A DNA stretch of 64,000 bases from Pseudomonadaceae bacterium (GTDB lineage: Bacteria; Pseudomonadota; Gammaproteobacteria; Pseudomonadales; Pseudomonadaceae). The position numbers and the translations under genes are program-made. The notes below the pieces were generated by a model. That model was not told the DNA's origin and ran no database searches. It was given only the letters and a program-made list of their open reading frames with translations. The stretch spans positions 1 through 64,000 of the forward strand of contig JAUVZY010000019.1 of assembly GCA_030602315.1 (NCBI GenBank), written 5' to 3'. Every line of letters begins with the position of its first letter. Within the stretch, counting starts at the first letter, position 1. Positions 13,527-23,322 of the stretch are shown here, piece after piece.

Positions 13527-14965
13527 GCGTCTTGTCGGGCACTGAGCAGCTTGGCCAGTTGACGCTCGACCAGCGCCGGGTACGGCGGCAGCAGGCGCTC
13601 TACGCAGTAGGCTCCTTCTGGTCGCGCCACCGGCCGCAGCCGGGCATGCGGTTCCATTTGCGCCGACTCGGCCAGCTCCGCTTCCAGCAGCAGCAGGTTG
13701 CGGCTGTGCTGCGCCAGGGACAGCGCCGATTGCGCCTGCTCACTCAGCAGCAGTTCGCCAATGCTTTGCCCCTGCAGTGGCGGGCCATCGGCCAGTCCCA
13801 GTTGCAGGCTGACCGGCAGCCCGCCGGTACGCTGCAGCAGCGCACTGAGCTGGGCGAGCAACAGTTCGCCGCAGCAGGCGGCCTGGCCCAGGTGATTGGG
13901 CTCGGCGGTCTGCTGGTGAAAGACAATCAGGCTGCTGCCTTCCCGGAGGGGATGCAGCTCGGCGTGATAGAGCCGGGCAGTCTGCTCGACGGTTTCGCGC
14001 AGGCACTGTTGCAGGTCCAGTTGCAGGTGGCGATCCAGCGCACGCAGCTGCTCGGCGGTGCCCAGCTGCACGGCCAGCACGGCGCTGGCCGCTGCGGTGT
14101 CATCGTCGTCCTGGGTGGCGGAGAAGCCGGGATTTGCCGTGATGATTGGCGGATCGCCGAGCACCGAGGCCGCCGGGCGCGGCTGGTCATCGATCAGCAG
14201 CGACTCGAAGCCGTCATCGTCAGTGTCTTCGTCTGCCGCCTGAGCAGTGGCTTCGCGTGCGGCCAGCTCCTCGGCGTCGAACAGCCGCGCCTGAATCTGC
14301 CGCGCCAGATCGCCGATTTCGTCCTGGCGCGCGGCGCCAGGGGCAGGGAAGTCCGGGTCGCGCAGCCAGACGCGCAGCTGCATCAAGGGCAGCGAGATTC
14401 GCCGGCCCAGGCGCAGGCTCAGGCTCAGGGTCAGCGCTAGCAGGATCAGGCTCAGCAGCGCCATGTTCTGCAGGCTGATGGTCATCGGCTGCTTGAACTG
14501 CTCCATGTCCAGCCGGATGGTCAGGCGTCCCGCGATCACCTCCTGGAAGGCGATCGGCGCGGAGTACAGGCCGGGGTTGTCTTCCAGCAGGCTGCGCCGC
14601 GGCGCAGCACCGGCTTCGGCCAGCACACGGTTGTCCACGCTGTGGATGGTGGCGTGGGCGACGAGCGGGTTCTCCACCAGATTGTTGAGCAGCACGCTGA
14701 GGCTGAGGATGTCGTTGGCCACCAGCAGTTCGGTGGCCGAGGCCGCCGTCTGGGTGATCAGGCTCTGGCCGAGGGCGTCGGCGTGCTGCTGCATCGCGTG
14801 CTTGAACTGCAATCCCATCACCCAGGCGTGGACCAGCAGCGCCAGGACGACCAGCAGCAGGGTATGGCTGACGATCCGTAGCACCAGCGGCACTCGCCGG
14901 CGGCGCAACAGGTTGAACAGCATCAGGAAGAAGTTGTCGGGCTTGACAGGAGAGGGCCGGTTCAC
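13523..14965 (-). CDS. AhpA/YtjB family membrane protein
   Basis: A protein of about 480 residues: a membrane helix near the N-terminus (LVLRIVSHTLLLVVLALLVHAW), a roughly 110-residue periplasmic loop, a second helix (MALLSLILLALTLSLSL), a HAMP-like start and a long cytoplasmic tail. This matches the AhpA/YtjB (Smp) family that neighbours serB in gammaproteobacteria. The frame is open to an ATG at 15034, but a good promoter maps downstream of that ATG. I therefore prefer the GTG at 14965, giving MNRPSPVKPDNFF. Function is unknown. Confidence 0.8.
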   Translation of the reverse strand: MNRPSPVKPDNFFLMLFNLLRRRRVPLVLRIVSHTLLLVVLALLVHAWVMGLQFKHAMQQHADALGQSLITQTAASATELLVANDILSLSVLLNNLVENPLVAHATIHSVDNRVLAEAGAAPRRSLLEDNPGLYSAPIAFQEVIAGRLTIRLDMEQFKQPMTISLQNMALLSLILLALTLSLSLRLGRRISLPLMQLRVWLRDPDFPAPGAARQDEIGDLARQIQARLFDAEELAAREATAQAADEDTDDDGFESLLIDDQPRPAASVLGDPPIITANPGFSATQDDDDTAAASAVLAVQLGTAEQLRALDRHLQLDLQQCLRETVEQTARLYHAELHPLREGSSLIVFHQQTAEPNHLGQAACCGELLLAQLSALLQRTGGLPVSLQLGLADGPPLQGQSIGELLLSEQAQSALSLAQHSRNLLLLEAELAESAQMEPHARLRPVARPEGAYCVERLLPPYPALVERQLAKLLSARQDA

Positions 14966-15000
14966 GAGAGCGCGGCTCTTGGAAGTGGTAATGGGTCGGC

Positions 15001-15028
15001 AGTATAACGATCGGCTGGTTGACGGCAA
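15001..15028 (-). promoter_or_regulatory. Sigma-70 promoter of the AhpA-like gene
   Basis: Read on the minus strand: a -35 TTGCCG, a 16-base spacer and a -10 TATACT (plus-strand AGTATA at 15001-15006). Transcription would begin near 14994, after the upstream ATG at 15034 and before the GTG at 14965. This supports the shorter protein. Confidence 0.55.
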
Positions 15029-15062
15029 AGCCATGGACGTGTCCGTCCGGAAGGTAACCGGG

Positions 15063-15068
15063 TAGAAT
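15063..15068 (+). promoter_or_regulatory. Probable -10 box of serB
   Basis: TAGAAT lies 32 bases before the serB start. The -35 region is poor (around 15040-15046), so the promoter is weak or activator-dependent. It faces away from the AhpA-like promoter, making this a divergent control region of about 135 bases. Confidence 0.4.
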
Positions 15069-15099
15069 TCTGCGCTTTGCCAGCCATGGGAGCATCGCC

Positions 15100-16314
<1,215 letters not shown>

Positions 16315-16343
16315 CGGCGAAGGCCAAGAAGAGCGCTGAGGCA

Positions 16344-16377
16344 GAAGGCTGGACGAGTATTTCTTCGACCAGCCTTC
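16344..16377. terminator. Bidirectional hairpin between serB and the alcohol dehydrogenase gene
   Basis: A 9-bp perfect stem (gaaggctgg / ccagccttc) with a 16-base, partly paired loop lies between two convergent genes. It can serve both strands. No strong T-run follows. Confidence 0.6.
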
Positions 16378-16392
16378 AGCGGTCTGCCGCCG

Positions 16393-17466
16393 TCAGGGCT
16401 TGATCGCCACCTTCAGCACGCCGTCGCGCTGGTTGGCGAACAGGTCATAGGCCTGGCCGATGTCGTCCAGGGCGTAGCGGTGGGTCACCAGGGCGGTGAG
16501 GTCGAGGCGCTCGGCGGCGACGATGTTCATCAGCCGGCGCATGCGCTCCTTGCCGCCGGGGCACAGCGAGGTGACGATCTTGTTGTCGCCCAGTCCGGCG
16601 TGAAAGGCTCCCAGCGGGATCGTCAGGTCGCTCGAGTAGACGCCCAGGCTCGACAGCGTGCCGCCCGGCTTGAGCACGCGCAGGGCGTTCTCGAAGGTCG
16701 ACTGCAGGCCCAGTGCCTCGATCGAGGCGTCTACCCCGCGTCCGCCGGTCAGGCGCATGATCTCGTCCACCACATCCACTTGGTGGTAGTTCAGCGTGAC
16801 ATCGGCGCCCAGGCGCTTGGCGATCTCCAGGCGCTGGCCGATGCCATCGATGGCGATGACGGTGCTGGCCCCGCGCAGCCGCGCCCCCGCGGTGGCGCAG
16901 AGCCCGATCGGGCCTTGGGCGAAAACCGCCACCACATCGCCGATTTTGATGTTCGCCGCCTCGGCCCCGGCGAAGCCGGTGGACATGATGTCGGGGCACA
17001 TCAGCACCTGTTCGTCAGTCAGCCCGTCGGGTACCGGCGCCAGATTCGCCTGGGCATCGGGAACCAGCACGTACTCGGCCTGGGTACCATCGATGGTGTT
17101 GCCGAAACGCCAGCCGCCCATGGGCTTGTAGCCATGGCAGCTGCAGCCGCCGTCCTGGGCGGGAAGGCCGTCCTGGCAGGCGTAGGACGTGAAGCTTGGG
17201 CAGATGGCGCCGGCGATGACGCGCTGGCCTTCCTGATAGCCCTTCACGTTGGCGCCGAGCTTTTCGATGATGCCGACCGGCTCATGGCCGATGGTCAGGC
17301 CCGGGGCGACCGGGTACTCGCCCTTGAGGATATGCACGTCGGTACCACAGATGGTCGTGGTGGTGATGCGCACCAACGCGTCGTTCGGGCCGATCTGCGG
17401 GATGGGCTTGTCTTGCAGTTCGATGCGGCCGGGCTCGACGAACACGGCGGCTTTCATCATGGGCAT
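16393..17466 (-). CDS. Zinc-dependent alcohol dehydrogenase (secondary-alcohol type)
   Basis: A 357-residue medium-chain zinc dehydrogenase. The catalytic-zinc ligands are visible in TTTICGTDVH, TIGHEPVG and MCPDIMSTG, the Cys-His-Glu-Asp pattern of the clostridial secondary-alcohol group. The Rossmann motif is GPIGLCATAG, and an Asp ends the second strand (VIAIDG), which favours NAD over NADP. A Cys-rich stretch (CPSF...CQDG...CSCHGY) replaces the usual structural-zinc lobe. The start has GGAGAAG five bases ahead. The natural substrate is unknown. Confidence 0.85.
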   Translation of the reverse strand: MPMMKAAVFVEPGRIELQDKPIPQIGPNDALVRITTTTICGTDVHILKGEYPVAPGLTIGHEPVGIIEKLGANVKGYQEGQRVIAGAICPSFTSYACQDGLPAQDGGCSCHGYKPMGGWRFGNTIDGTQAEYVLVPDAQANLAPVPDGLTDEQVLMCPDIMSTGFAGAEAANIKIGDVVAVFAQGPIGLCATAGARLRGASTVIAIDGIGQRLEIAKRLGADVTLNYHQVDVVDEIMRLTGGRGVDASIEALGLQSTFENALRVLKPGGTLSSLGVYSSDLTIPLGAFHAGLGDNKIVTSLCPGGKERMRRLMNIVAAERLDLTALVTHRYALDDIGQAYDLFANQRDGVLKVAIKP

Positions 17467-17502
17467 AAGCGCTTCTCCGAGGGGGATGGGAACGACTCTA
17501 GT

Positions 17503-17551
17503 CCGCCCTCGGCGCGTGGGTATTGCCGGCCGTCAATGCCGGCGAGGGCGG
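17503..17551 (-). terminator. Hairpin downstream of fimX
   Basis: A 9-bp perfect arm pair (ccgccctcg / cgagggcgg) encloses a second inner hairpin (gccggc arms). It starts 4 bases beyond the fimX stop on the minus strand and separates fimX from the alcohol dehydrogenase gene. Confidence 0.5.
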
Positions 17552-17554
17552 GCC

Positions 17555-19621
17555 TCAGCTGTCGTCGCTGCTGAAATCATAGTCCATCGACGGACTGGGT
17601 CCCTGGAGATAGTAGCCCTGGATGAAGCTGGCGCCGGCTTGCCAGATACTGGCTAGCATGCTGGCGCTCTCGATGAACGGCACGATGGTCTGCTTGCCCT
17701 GCTCGTGCACGCTGGCGAGCAGCTCGCTCAGGGCAGTCAGGCCCTCCGGCGTGCCGATCTCCTTGGCGTATTTGCCATCCACCTTCAAATAGTCGCTGGA
17801 CAGGTGGCGCAGTAGGTTGGACGGATTCGCCGCACGGCCAAAGTGGTTGAGCGCGACGCGGCAGCCCAGCTGATGCAGCGCCTGCTCCAGCACAAGGGCC
17901 TGTTTGAGGTAGGTGGTCGCGTCGGTCTCGTCGAACTGGAAGACCAGGCTGTCGGGCGGCAGGTGCGCGGCCTTCACAGCCGTCTTCAGCCAGGCCGGCA
18001 GGGTTGGGTCCTGCAGGCTCGGCGCGGTCAGGTGCAGGAACAGGCGGGTCTTGTGGCCGCGGGCATGATGCTCGTTGAGCATCTTGGCGGCGCGCAGGAT
18101 GACCCAGCGATCGATCTTCGCGGCGAGTCCGGCGCTGGTCGCCGCCTCGAGGAAGTCAGCAGGCGGAACTTCCTCCCCTTGTGGATTGAGCAGCCGCAGC
18201 AGCACTTCATAATGTTCGTGGCTGTCGCCGCGCAGGCTGATGATCGGCTGAAACAGCAGGCGGAAGTTGTTCGTTTCCAAGGCATGGCGCACGATGGCCA
18301 GCACGTTCCCGCGCTGGGCTTCGGCGGCGAGCTCCTCGGCGGGGTCGTAGCGCTTGACGCCGTTGCCATCCGGTACTTCGTCCGCGCAGCGGTGGGCGCG
18401 GTCGATCAGATCCTGCGCGGTGCGCAGGCGCTTGTCGAGACCGGCGATGCCGATGCTGAGCGTGATCTGCACGGTTCGTCCGGCGACTTCGAACAGGTGA
18501 CCCTCCACCTGCTTGAGAAGGCTGGTGAGCCCCTCCTGGGCCTGCTCGGGGCTTATGCCCGGCCAGAGGATGGTGAACTGATCATCGCCGAAGCGGGCCA
18601 GCGCAGCCTCAGCGCCAACCTTGTCGCGCAGCAGCTTGGCCAGCAGGCACAGCAGTTGATCGGCGTCGGTCAGGCCGATTTCGGCCTGCACGCTGGAGAA
18701 GCGGTCGATGCGGATGAACGCCAGGCTCGCCGGTTTGTTCTGCTTGAACAGCGCCTGACTGGTCTCCTCGACGATCTCGACGAAGCGGTTGCGGTTGGGC
18801 AGCCCGGTGACCGGGTCCTGATTGCTGACTTCGCGCAGCTTTTCTTCCAGTTCCGCGTTGTCGTTGTCGACGCGGATGGCCACCTGGATGCACGGCTCGC
18901 CATCGTAAGTGGCCGGCGAGAAATGGATCTGCGCAGTGAACGTGCTACCGTCCAGGCGCTGGCCGCTGCAGGTGAGGTCGGCTTCGCCCTTGCCGGACTG
19001 GTAGTGGCGCAGAAAATCCTTGAAGTTGATCTGATCGCACTGGGCTATCAGGTCGATCAGGGGCATGCCTTCGAGCTCTTCGGTATCCGAGTAACCGAAC
19101 AGTTCCAGGTAGGTTTCGTTGGCATGGATATGCATGCCGTCGTGCACATAGGCGATGGCATCGGCCGAGCTTTGCAGCAGCAGCTGACAGCGCTTTTCCG
19201 CCTCCTGCAGCGCTGCTTCGGCGACCCGGCGAGCACGGCGCTCGCTGAGATTGTGCAGCTCACGCTGGGCCACCAGAATCAGGCGTTCGTCCTCGCCGAG
19301 CGGTACGGCATCCTGGGCACCGGCGGCAAGCGCCTGGGTGATGGCCGTCGAGTCGTTGCTGGTGATCAGTGCGATTACCGGCAAATCGGTTGCGTCGTTC
19401 AGTTGCGCGAGAATCGTCTGCAGCTCGAGTTGTTCGCTGGTGGCCGCTGCCAGCAGCAGGTCCCAGGGCTGCTGCAGGGCGTTCTCCAGATCCTTGAGAA
19501 TGGTCACCCGTTGGACGCGCGTGGCATGCCCGGCGTTGCGGAACAGATTCACTAGGCGTTCGGCTTCATTCTGCGAATCATCGACGATCAGCAGGCGTAA
19601 GGTCTTGTTTTCCTGGGCCAT
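17555..19621 (-). CDS. fimX: FimX, degenerate GGDEF/EAL c-di-GMP effector of type IV pili
   Basis: 688 residues with domain order receiver-like (1-125), PAS (about 145-255), GGDEF (265-425) and EAL (435-685). The enzymatic motifs are broken, as in P. aeruginosa FimX. The receiver lacks a normal phospho-acceptor, GGDEF reads GDDQF (345-349), EAL reads EVL (472-474), and the DDFGTG loop reads NHFGRA (592-597). It is therefore a c-di-GMP binding effector, not a cyclase or esterase, and should control pilus assembly and twitching. It lies in a minus-strand series with psd and rhdA. Confidence 0.92.
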   Translation of the reverse strand: MAQENKTLRLLIVDDSQNEAERLVNLFRNAGHATRVQRVTILKDLENALQQPWDLLLAAATSEQLELQTILAQLNDATDLPVIALITSNDSTAITQALAAGAQDAVPLGEDERLILVAQRELHNLSERRARRVAEAALQEAEKRCQLLLQSSADAIAYVHDGMHIHANETYLELFGYSDTEELEGMPLIDLIAQCDQINFKDFLRHYQSGKGEADLTCSGQRLDGSTFTAQIHFSPATYDGEPCIQVAIRVDNDNAELEEKLREVSNQDPVTGLPNRNRFVEIVEETSQALFKQNKPASLAFIRIDRFSSVQAEIGLTDADQLLCLLAKLLRDKVGAEAALARFGDDQFTILWPGISPEQAQEGLTSLLKQVEGHLFEVAGRTVQITLSIGIAGLDKRLRTAQDLIDRAHRCADEVPDGNGVKRYDPAEELAAEAQRGNVLAIVRHALETNNFRLLFQPIISLRGDSHEHYEVLLRLLNPQGEEVPPADFLEAATSAGLAAKIDRWVILRAAKMLNEHHARGHKTRLFLHLTAPSLQDPTLPAWLKTAVKAAHLPPDSLVFQFDETDATTYLKQALVLEQALHQLGCRVALNHFGRAANPSNLLRHLSSDYLKVDGKYAKEIGTPEGLTALSELLASVHEQGKQTIVPFIESASMLASIWQAGASFIQGYYLQGPSPSMDYDFSSDDS

Positions 19622-19678
19622 GGCTACTGCTTATGTCGCGCGGCGCGCGAGCGCTGGGAGGGCGGGCGAGCCGGCAAT

Positions 19679-21487
19679 CTACAAAGACTTCCAGAGTGAG
19701 TCAAAGCCTTCGCCTTCTTCGGCGTTTTGGCGTGCCCCGGATGTGAAGGGTACCGCCTGATCCTCGAGTGCCAGTTCTTGCATTTCCAGCGATTGATATT
19801 CGAACTGGTTGAAGCTAGGCGTGCCGCTCTGGCGGTGGGTGAGCAGCGCGCGGTATTCGCTCTGGTTGTTGAGGATGCCGACTTTCTGGCCCTGCTTGAA
19901 GGGCATGCGCGGAACGATCAGTGTGGCTGGCTGTCGCGTCGAGGTGCCTTCGGGCAGCAGCAGCGCGCGCAGGTACTGGCTGCTCTGGCGTTCACTGCCG
20001 AGCAGCCGCAGTGCACAGGGTTGAGCCTCGCGCGCGATGAGCTGGATGCCGAGCTGCAGATTGCCGTTGGATGGTTGGCGCATCCAGCGAATGGCGGCCG
20101 GGGTCCATTTCGGCTCGGCGGAGGTGCGAATGGCCACCAGCTCGCCCACCTGGAGCTGGGCGCTGCCCTCGCCCGTGACTTCCAGGCAATAGCCCTCGGG
20201 GCTCTGGTCGACGATCGAGAGTTCGAGCAGCGGGAAGGCCGCATCCTTGGGCGCGTCCGCCTCGGTGTCGAGGCTTACGTTGCGAAAATCGATTCGCTCG
20301 AGTTTGCGCTCGCGACGGATACGGTCCTGGGCATCGAAGGCCTGCGCCCAGACGTCGTTGATCTTCTGGGGGGTATCGAAGTCTGCCCGCAAACGGCCGC
20401 GGCCATGCTTGATCAGGCTGTCAAACTCGGTTTGTCCGGCCAGGTAGTAGTGCACCGCGCTCATGCCGATGCAGATCGTCAGGCTGCCTTCGGCAGGGGT
20501 GCGCGGGAACGTGCGCGTGGCCATGCCGCCCCAGGCTGAATACAGGTGCAGCAGCAGGTCGGTATCGATGCCGTCGGCGCCTGGCAGCGGTGACTGGTGG
20601 CGGCGGTCGGCCGCGGTCTGCAGATGCACCTTGATCGCGTCGGTCAGTGCATTGGCATCGATGCCGAGCCAGCCGGGCAGGGTGGCGGGCGGAACGAGCG
20701 AGCGATAACGGGGGGCGCCATCGACCGGCGGGGTGACCACGAACAGGCTGCTCGGTTCGGTAGCCGACTGCAGGCGCGCCAGTGCACTCCAGCTTTCCAG
20801 CATGCTGCCAAGCTGGCGAATGCTGCGTGCGCGCAGTTGATTGCAGCGCGCACAACCGAGCAGCAGCGCGGCGAGGTAGCTCTGCTCAACGCTCAGGCTG
20901 CCGCGTACGCCGGCCAGGGCGTCAGCCACGGCGACGCGCTCGAGGTTATGCATGCGCGCAATCTCGAACAGCAGGTGCAGCTCGAGCCACGCGCCTTCGG
21001 GCACCGGACTGTACATCTGGGTGGCCGGAATCAATGCGGCGTAGAGGCTGTGAACGGCGCGCTGCAAGGCGAGGTTGAACGACGCTGTGCTCGCTGTGCT
21101 CAGGCCGTTCTCGATCAGGTCGATGACGGCGCGCTTGTATCCGGTCGCCAGATGGGTGTGCAGTGCCTGGCAGAGGCTGGCGATCCTGCGCGCCTGGTGG
21201 TCAAGCAGTGTGGAGTGCGCTAGGAACTGCTGCTCGAGGTTGAGGCAGGTTTCGTGAGCTGCGGGTCGCAGCAGTTCGAGCAATTCGATTCGCTGTGCTG
21301 GTGCGATGCGCAGTTCGTTGAGCTGGCCCAGGGCCGCATACAGTTGTCTTGAGGTTTCGCCGAGGTTGGCCTTGGGCAGGCTGGCGATCCACAGACGGAC
21401 CGCGCTGCCGGTGGCCTCGCAGAAATCCAGCGCATCGCGAGTGGGCTCGGGTGCTCTGAGAAGCTGGTGGGGGCTATGTCTGTCCAA
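19679..21487 (-). CDS. Conserved protein next to fimX with a PilZ-like C-terminal domain
   Basis: A 602-residue cytoplasmic protein, helical over about 1-380 and beta-rich after that. In the second part I see RKLER (394-398) and, 29 residues later, DQSPEG (427-432), then WxxxxxRW and LQLGIQLI (478-484). This fits the PilZ c-di-GMP signature RxxxR...[DN]xSxxG, although the spacing is at the long end. The start is TTG at 21487 with GGGAGA nearby. The helical part is unrecognised. Context (fimX next door) supports a role in c-di-GMP-controlled pilus motility. Confidence 0.75.
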   Translation of the reverse strand: MDRHSPHQLLRAPEPTRDALDFCEATGSAVRLWIASLPKANLGETSRQLYAALGQLNELRIAPAQRIELLELLRPAAHETCLNLEQQFLAHSTLLDHQARRIASLCQALHTHLATGYKRAVIDLIENGLSTASTASFNLALQRAVHSLYAALIPATQMYSPVPEGAWLELHLLFEIARMHNLERVAVADALAGVRGSLSVEQSYLAALLLGCARCNQLRARSIRQLGSMLESWSALARLQSATEPSSLFVVTPPVDGAPRYRSLVPPATLPGWLGIDANALTDAIKVHLQTAADRRHQSPLPGADGIDTDLLLHLYSAWGGMATRTFPRTPAEGSLTICIGMSAVHYYLAGQTEFDSLIKHGRGRLRADFDTPQKINDVWAQAFDAQDRIRRERKLERIDFRNVSLDTEADAPKDAAFPLLELSIVDQSPEGYCLEVTGEGSAQLQVGELVAIRTSAEPKWTPAAIRWMRQPSNGNLQLGIQLIAREAQPCALRLLGSERQSSQYLRALLLPEGTSTRQPATLIVPRMPFKQGQKVGILNNQSEYRALLTHRQSGTPSFNQFEYQSLEMQELALEDQAVPFTSGARQNAEEGEGFDSLWKSL

Positions 21488-21554
21488 GCGGTCTCTCCCT
21501 GCGCTGTATTGGCGATCGTCTCGTTATTGTTTTGGTGGGCGGAGCATTCCCTGC

Positions 21555-22469
21555 TCAGGCCGGGGTGTCGGCGAGTGGCGGCGTGATGGCCTCTGCTGCC
21601 TGGCCGAGGCTCTGGCCCATGCGCACCAGGCTCAGAGGCTGTAGCGATTCGGCCCAACGTACCTGATCGGGTCCGAATAGAAGAATAACCGTGGAGCCAA
21701 GCTTGAAGCGACCCATCTCTGCGCCCTTGTCGAGGTGGATCGGCGCCCGCGCCGCTTCATCGTACGCAACGCGCTTGAGGGTGCGCTTGGGCGGCGTCAC
21801 CAGGCCTGCCCAGACCGTTTCGATGCTGGCCACGATCATCGCTCCGACCAGAATCATCGCCATGGGGCCGCGCTCGGTATCGAACAGACAGACGACCCGC
21901 TCGTTGCGCGCGAACAATTCGGGGACCTGCTCGGTGGTGACGGTATTCACCGAGAAGATGCGGCCGGGAACGTAGACCATCTCGCGCAAGGTGCCGGCCA
22001 GAGGCATATGCACGCGGTGGTAGTCCTTGGGCGACAGGTAGATGGTGGCGAACTGTCCGCCCATGAACGGAACGGCGCGCTCATGGTCGCCGCCGAGCAG
22101 GTCGATCAGGCCGAAGCTGTGGCCCTTGGCCTGGAAAATGCGCCCCTGCTCGATGCGTCCCAGCTGGCTGATCGCGCCATCACACGGGTTGAGGATTGCG
22201 CCGGGCGCCTGGTCCAGCGGGCGGGCGCCTTCTTTCAGTTCGCGGGTGAAAAAATCGTTGAAGTGCTGGAAGCCTTCGGCGTGGGCGACCCGCGACTCGC
22301 TCATGTCTACCTTAAAATGGCGGATGAAGGCCTTGATCAGCGCATTCTTCAGCCAGCGTACGCGACACTCGGCAAGCCAACCGACGGCACGGGAGACCAG
22401 GTGATGGGGCAGGATGTACTGACTCAGGATGAAAAGGCGGTCTTTCATGCGCGCGGATTCGCTCATCAT
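21555..22469 (-). CDS. psd: Phosphatidylserine decarboxylase proenzyme
   Basis: Makes phosphatidylethanolamine from phosphatidylserine at the inner membrane. It is a 304-residue proenzyme of the proteobacterial type, with the self-cleavage motif LGST (Ser259 becomes the pyruvoyl group) and the upstream signatures HFNDFFTREL and PCDGAISQLG. The first ATG overlaps the rhdA stop (ATGA). An internal ATG at 22448 (MKDRLFIL) is the other plausible start. Co-transcription with rhdA is likely. Confidence 0.96.
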   Translation of the reverse strand: MMSESARMKDRLFILSQYILPHHLVSRAVGWLAECRVRWLKNALIKAFIRHFKVDMSESRVAHAEGFQHFNDFFTRELKEGARPLDQAPGAILNPCDGAISQLGRIEQGRIFQAKGHSFGLIDLLGGDHERAVPFMGGQFATIYLSPKDYHRVHMPLAGTLREMVYVPGRIFSVNTVTTEQVPELFARNERVVCLFDTERGPMAMILVGAMIVASIETVWAGLVTPPKRTLKRVAYDEAARAPIHLDKGAEMGRFKLGSTVILLFGPDQVRWAESLQPLSLVRMGQSLGQAAEAITPPLADTPA

Positions 22470-23281
22470 TGTTCGATAGGGGTGTCGGGCATGTTACCCC
22501 ATTCCCCCCAGGAGCCGGCGTAGGCCTTGACCCGGGGGTAGCCCAGCGCCTTGGCCACCAGATAGGTGAAGCCCGAGCGACGATGGGTCTGGCAATGGGT
22601 GATGATTTCCTTGTCCGGCGTAAGGCCGAGCGCGGTGAGCTGGTCGGCGATGTCGGCGCGGATGCGCAGGGCGCGCTGCGGGTCCATGCCGGCGGTCCAT
22701 TCGAAGTTGATCGCGCCTGGAATGTGTCCGCCGCGTGCCGCGAGCAGCTTTTCGCCGCGGTACTCCTCGGGGCTGCGGGCGTCCCAGATCGCCAGGTCCG
22801 CTGCGCCGAGGCGACTTTGCAGGTAGTCGCGGCTCGCGGTTGGCGCGTCATCCAGGGTCAGCGCCGGCATACCGTTCACGCCAGGTGGCACGCTTTGCTC
22901 CAGCGGCAGTGCCTCGGCCAGCCAGGCCTGCAGGCCACCGTTGAGATAGTGGTAGCGTCGATGGCCGATAACGTCCAGCAGCCAGATGAAGCGTCCCGCC
23001 CAGCCGCCGCCTTCGTCGTCATACACCACGTACGTGGCCTCGGGCCGATGGCCGAGCGCGCCGAACAGCGCTTGCAGCTTCTCCAGCGGCGGCGCCAGGC
23101 CGGGTGCCGGCGGTTGGCCCAGTTGCGTCTGCTTGGGTTCGACGAAACGGGCGCCGGGTATATGGCCTTCGGCATAGCGGGCCGCATTGGTGAGGTCGAC
23201 CAGAATCAGCGCAGGGTCGCCCAGATGCGCGAGCAGATCGGCTGGCTCGATGACCAGGGGCAGTTCGGCGAGGGTGGGCAT
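22466..23281 (-). CDS. rhdA: Thiosulfate sulfurtransferase (tandem rhodanese)
   Basis: Two rhodanese domains; the C-terminal one carries the active-site loop CQTHRRS with Cys230. This is almost the same as the Azotobacter vinelandii RhdA loop (CQTHHRS, Cys230), and the length of 271 residues also matches. It moves sulfane sulfur from thiosulfate to cyanide or protein acceptors. The start at 23281 is chosen over a longer open frame because GGAGG sits five bases ahead. Its stop overlaps the psd start. Confidence 0.93.
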   Translation of the reverse strand: MPTLAELPLVIEPADLLAHLGDPALILVDLTNAARYAEGHIPGARFVEPKQTQLGQPPAPGLAPPLEKLQALFGALGHRPEATYVVYDDEGGGWAGRFIWLLDVIGHRRYHYLNGGLQAWLAEALPLEQSVPPGVNGMPALTLDDAPTASRDYLQSRLGAADLAIWDARSPEEYRGEKLLAARGGHIPGAINFEWTAGMDPQRALRIRADIADQLTALGLTPDKEIITHCQTHRRSGFTYLVAKALGYPRVKAYAGSWGEWGNMPDTPIEQ

Positions 23282-23322
23282 GACAACCTCCGAAAGTGGG
23301 CAGGGCGCCAGTGTAGCCAATC

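Noticed and set aside
17555..19621. Active diguanylate cyclase/phosphodiesterase.
   Set aside because: The GGDEF, EAL and DDFGTG motifs are all degenerate, so catalysis is unlikely. FimX-type effector is the better call.
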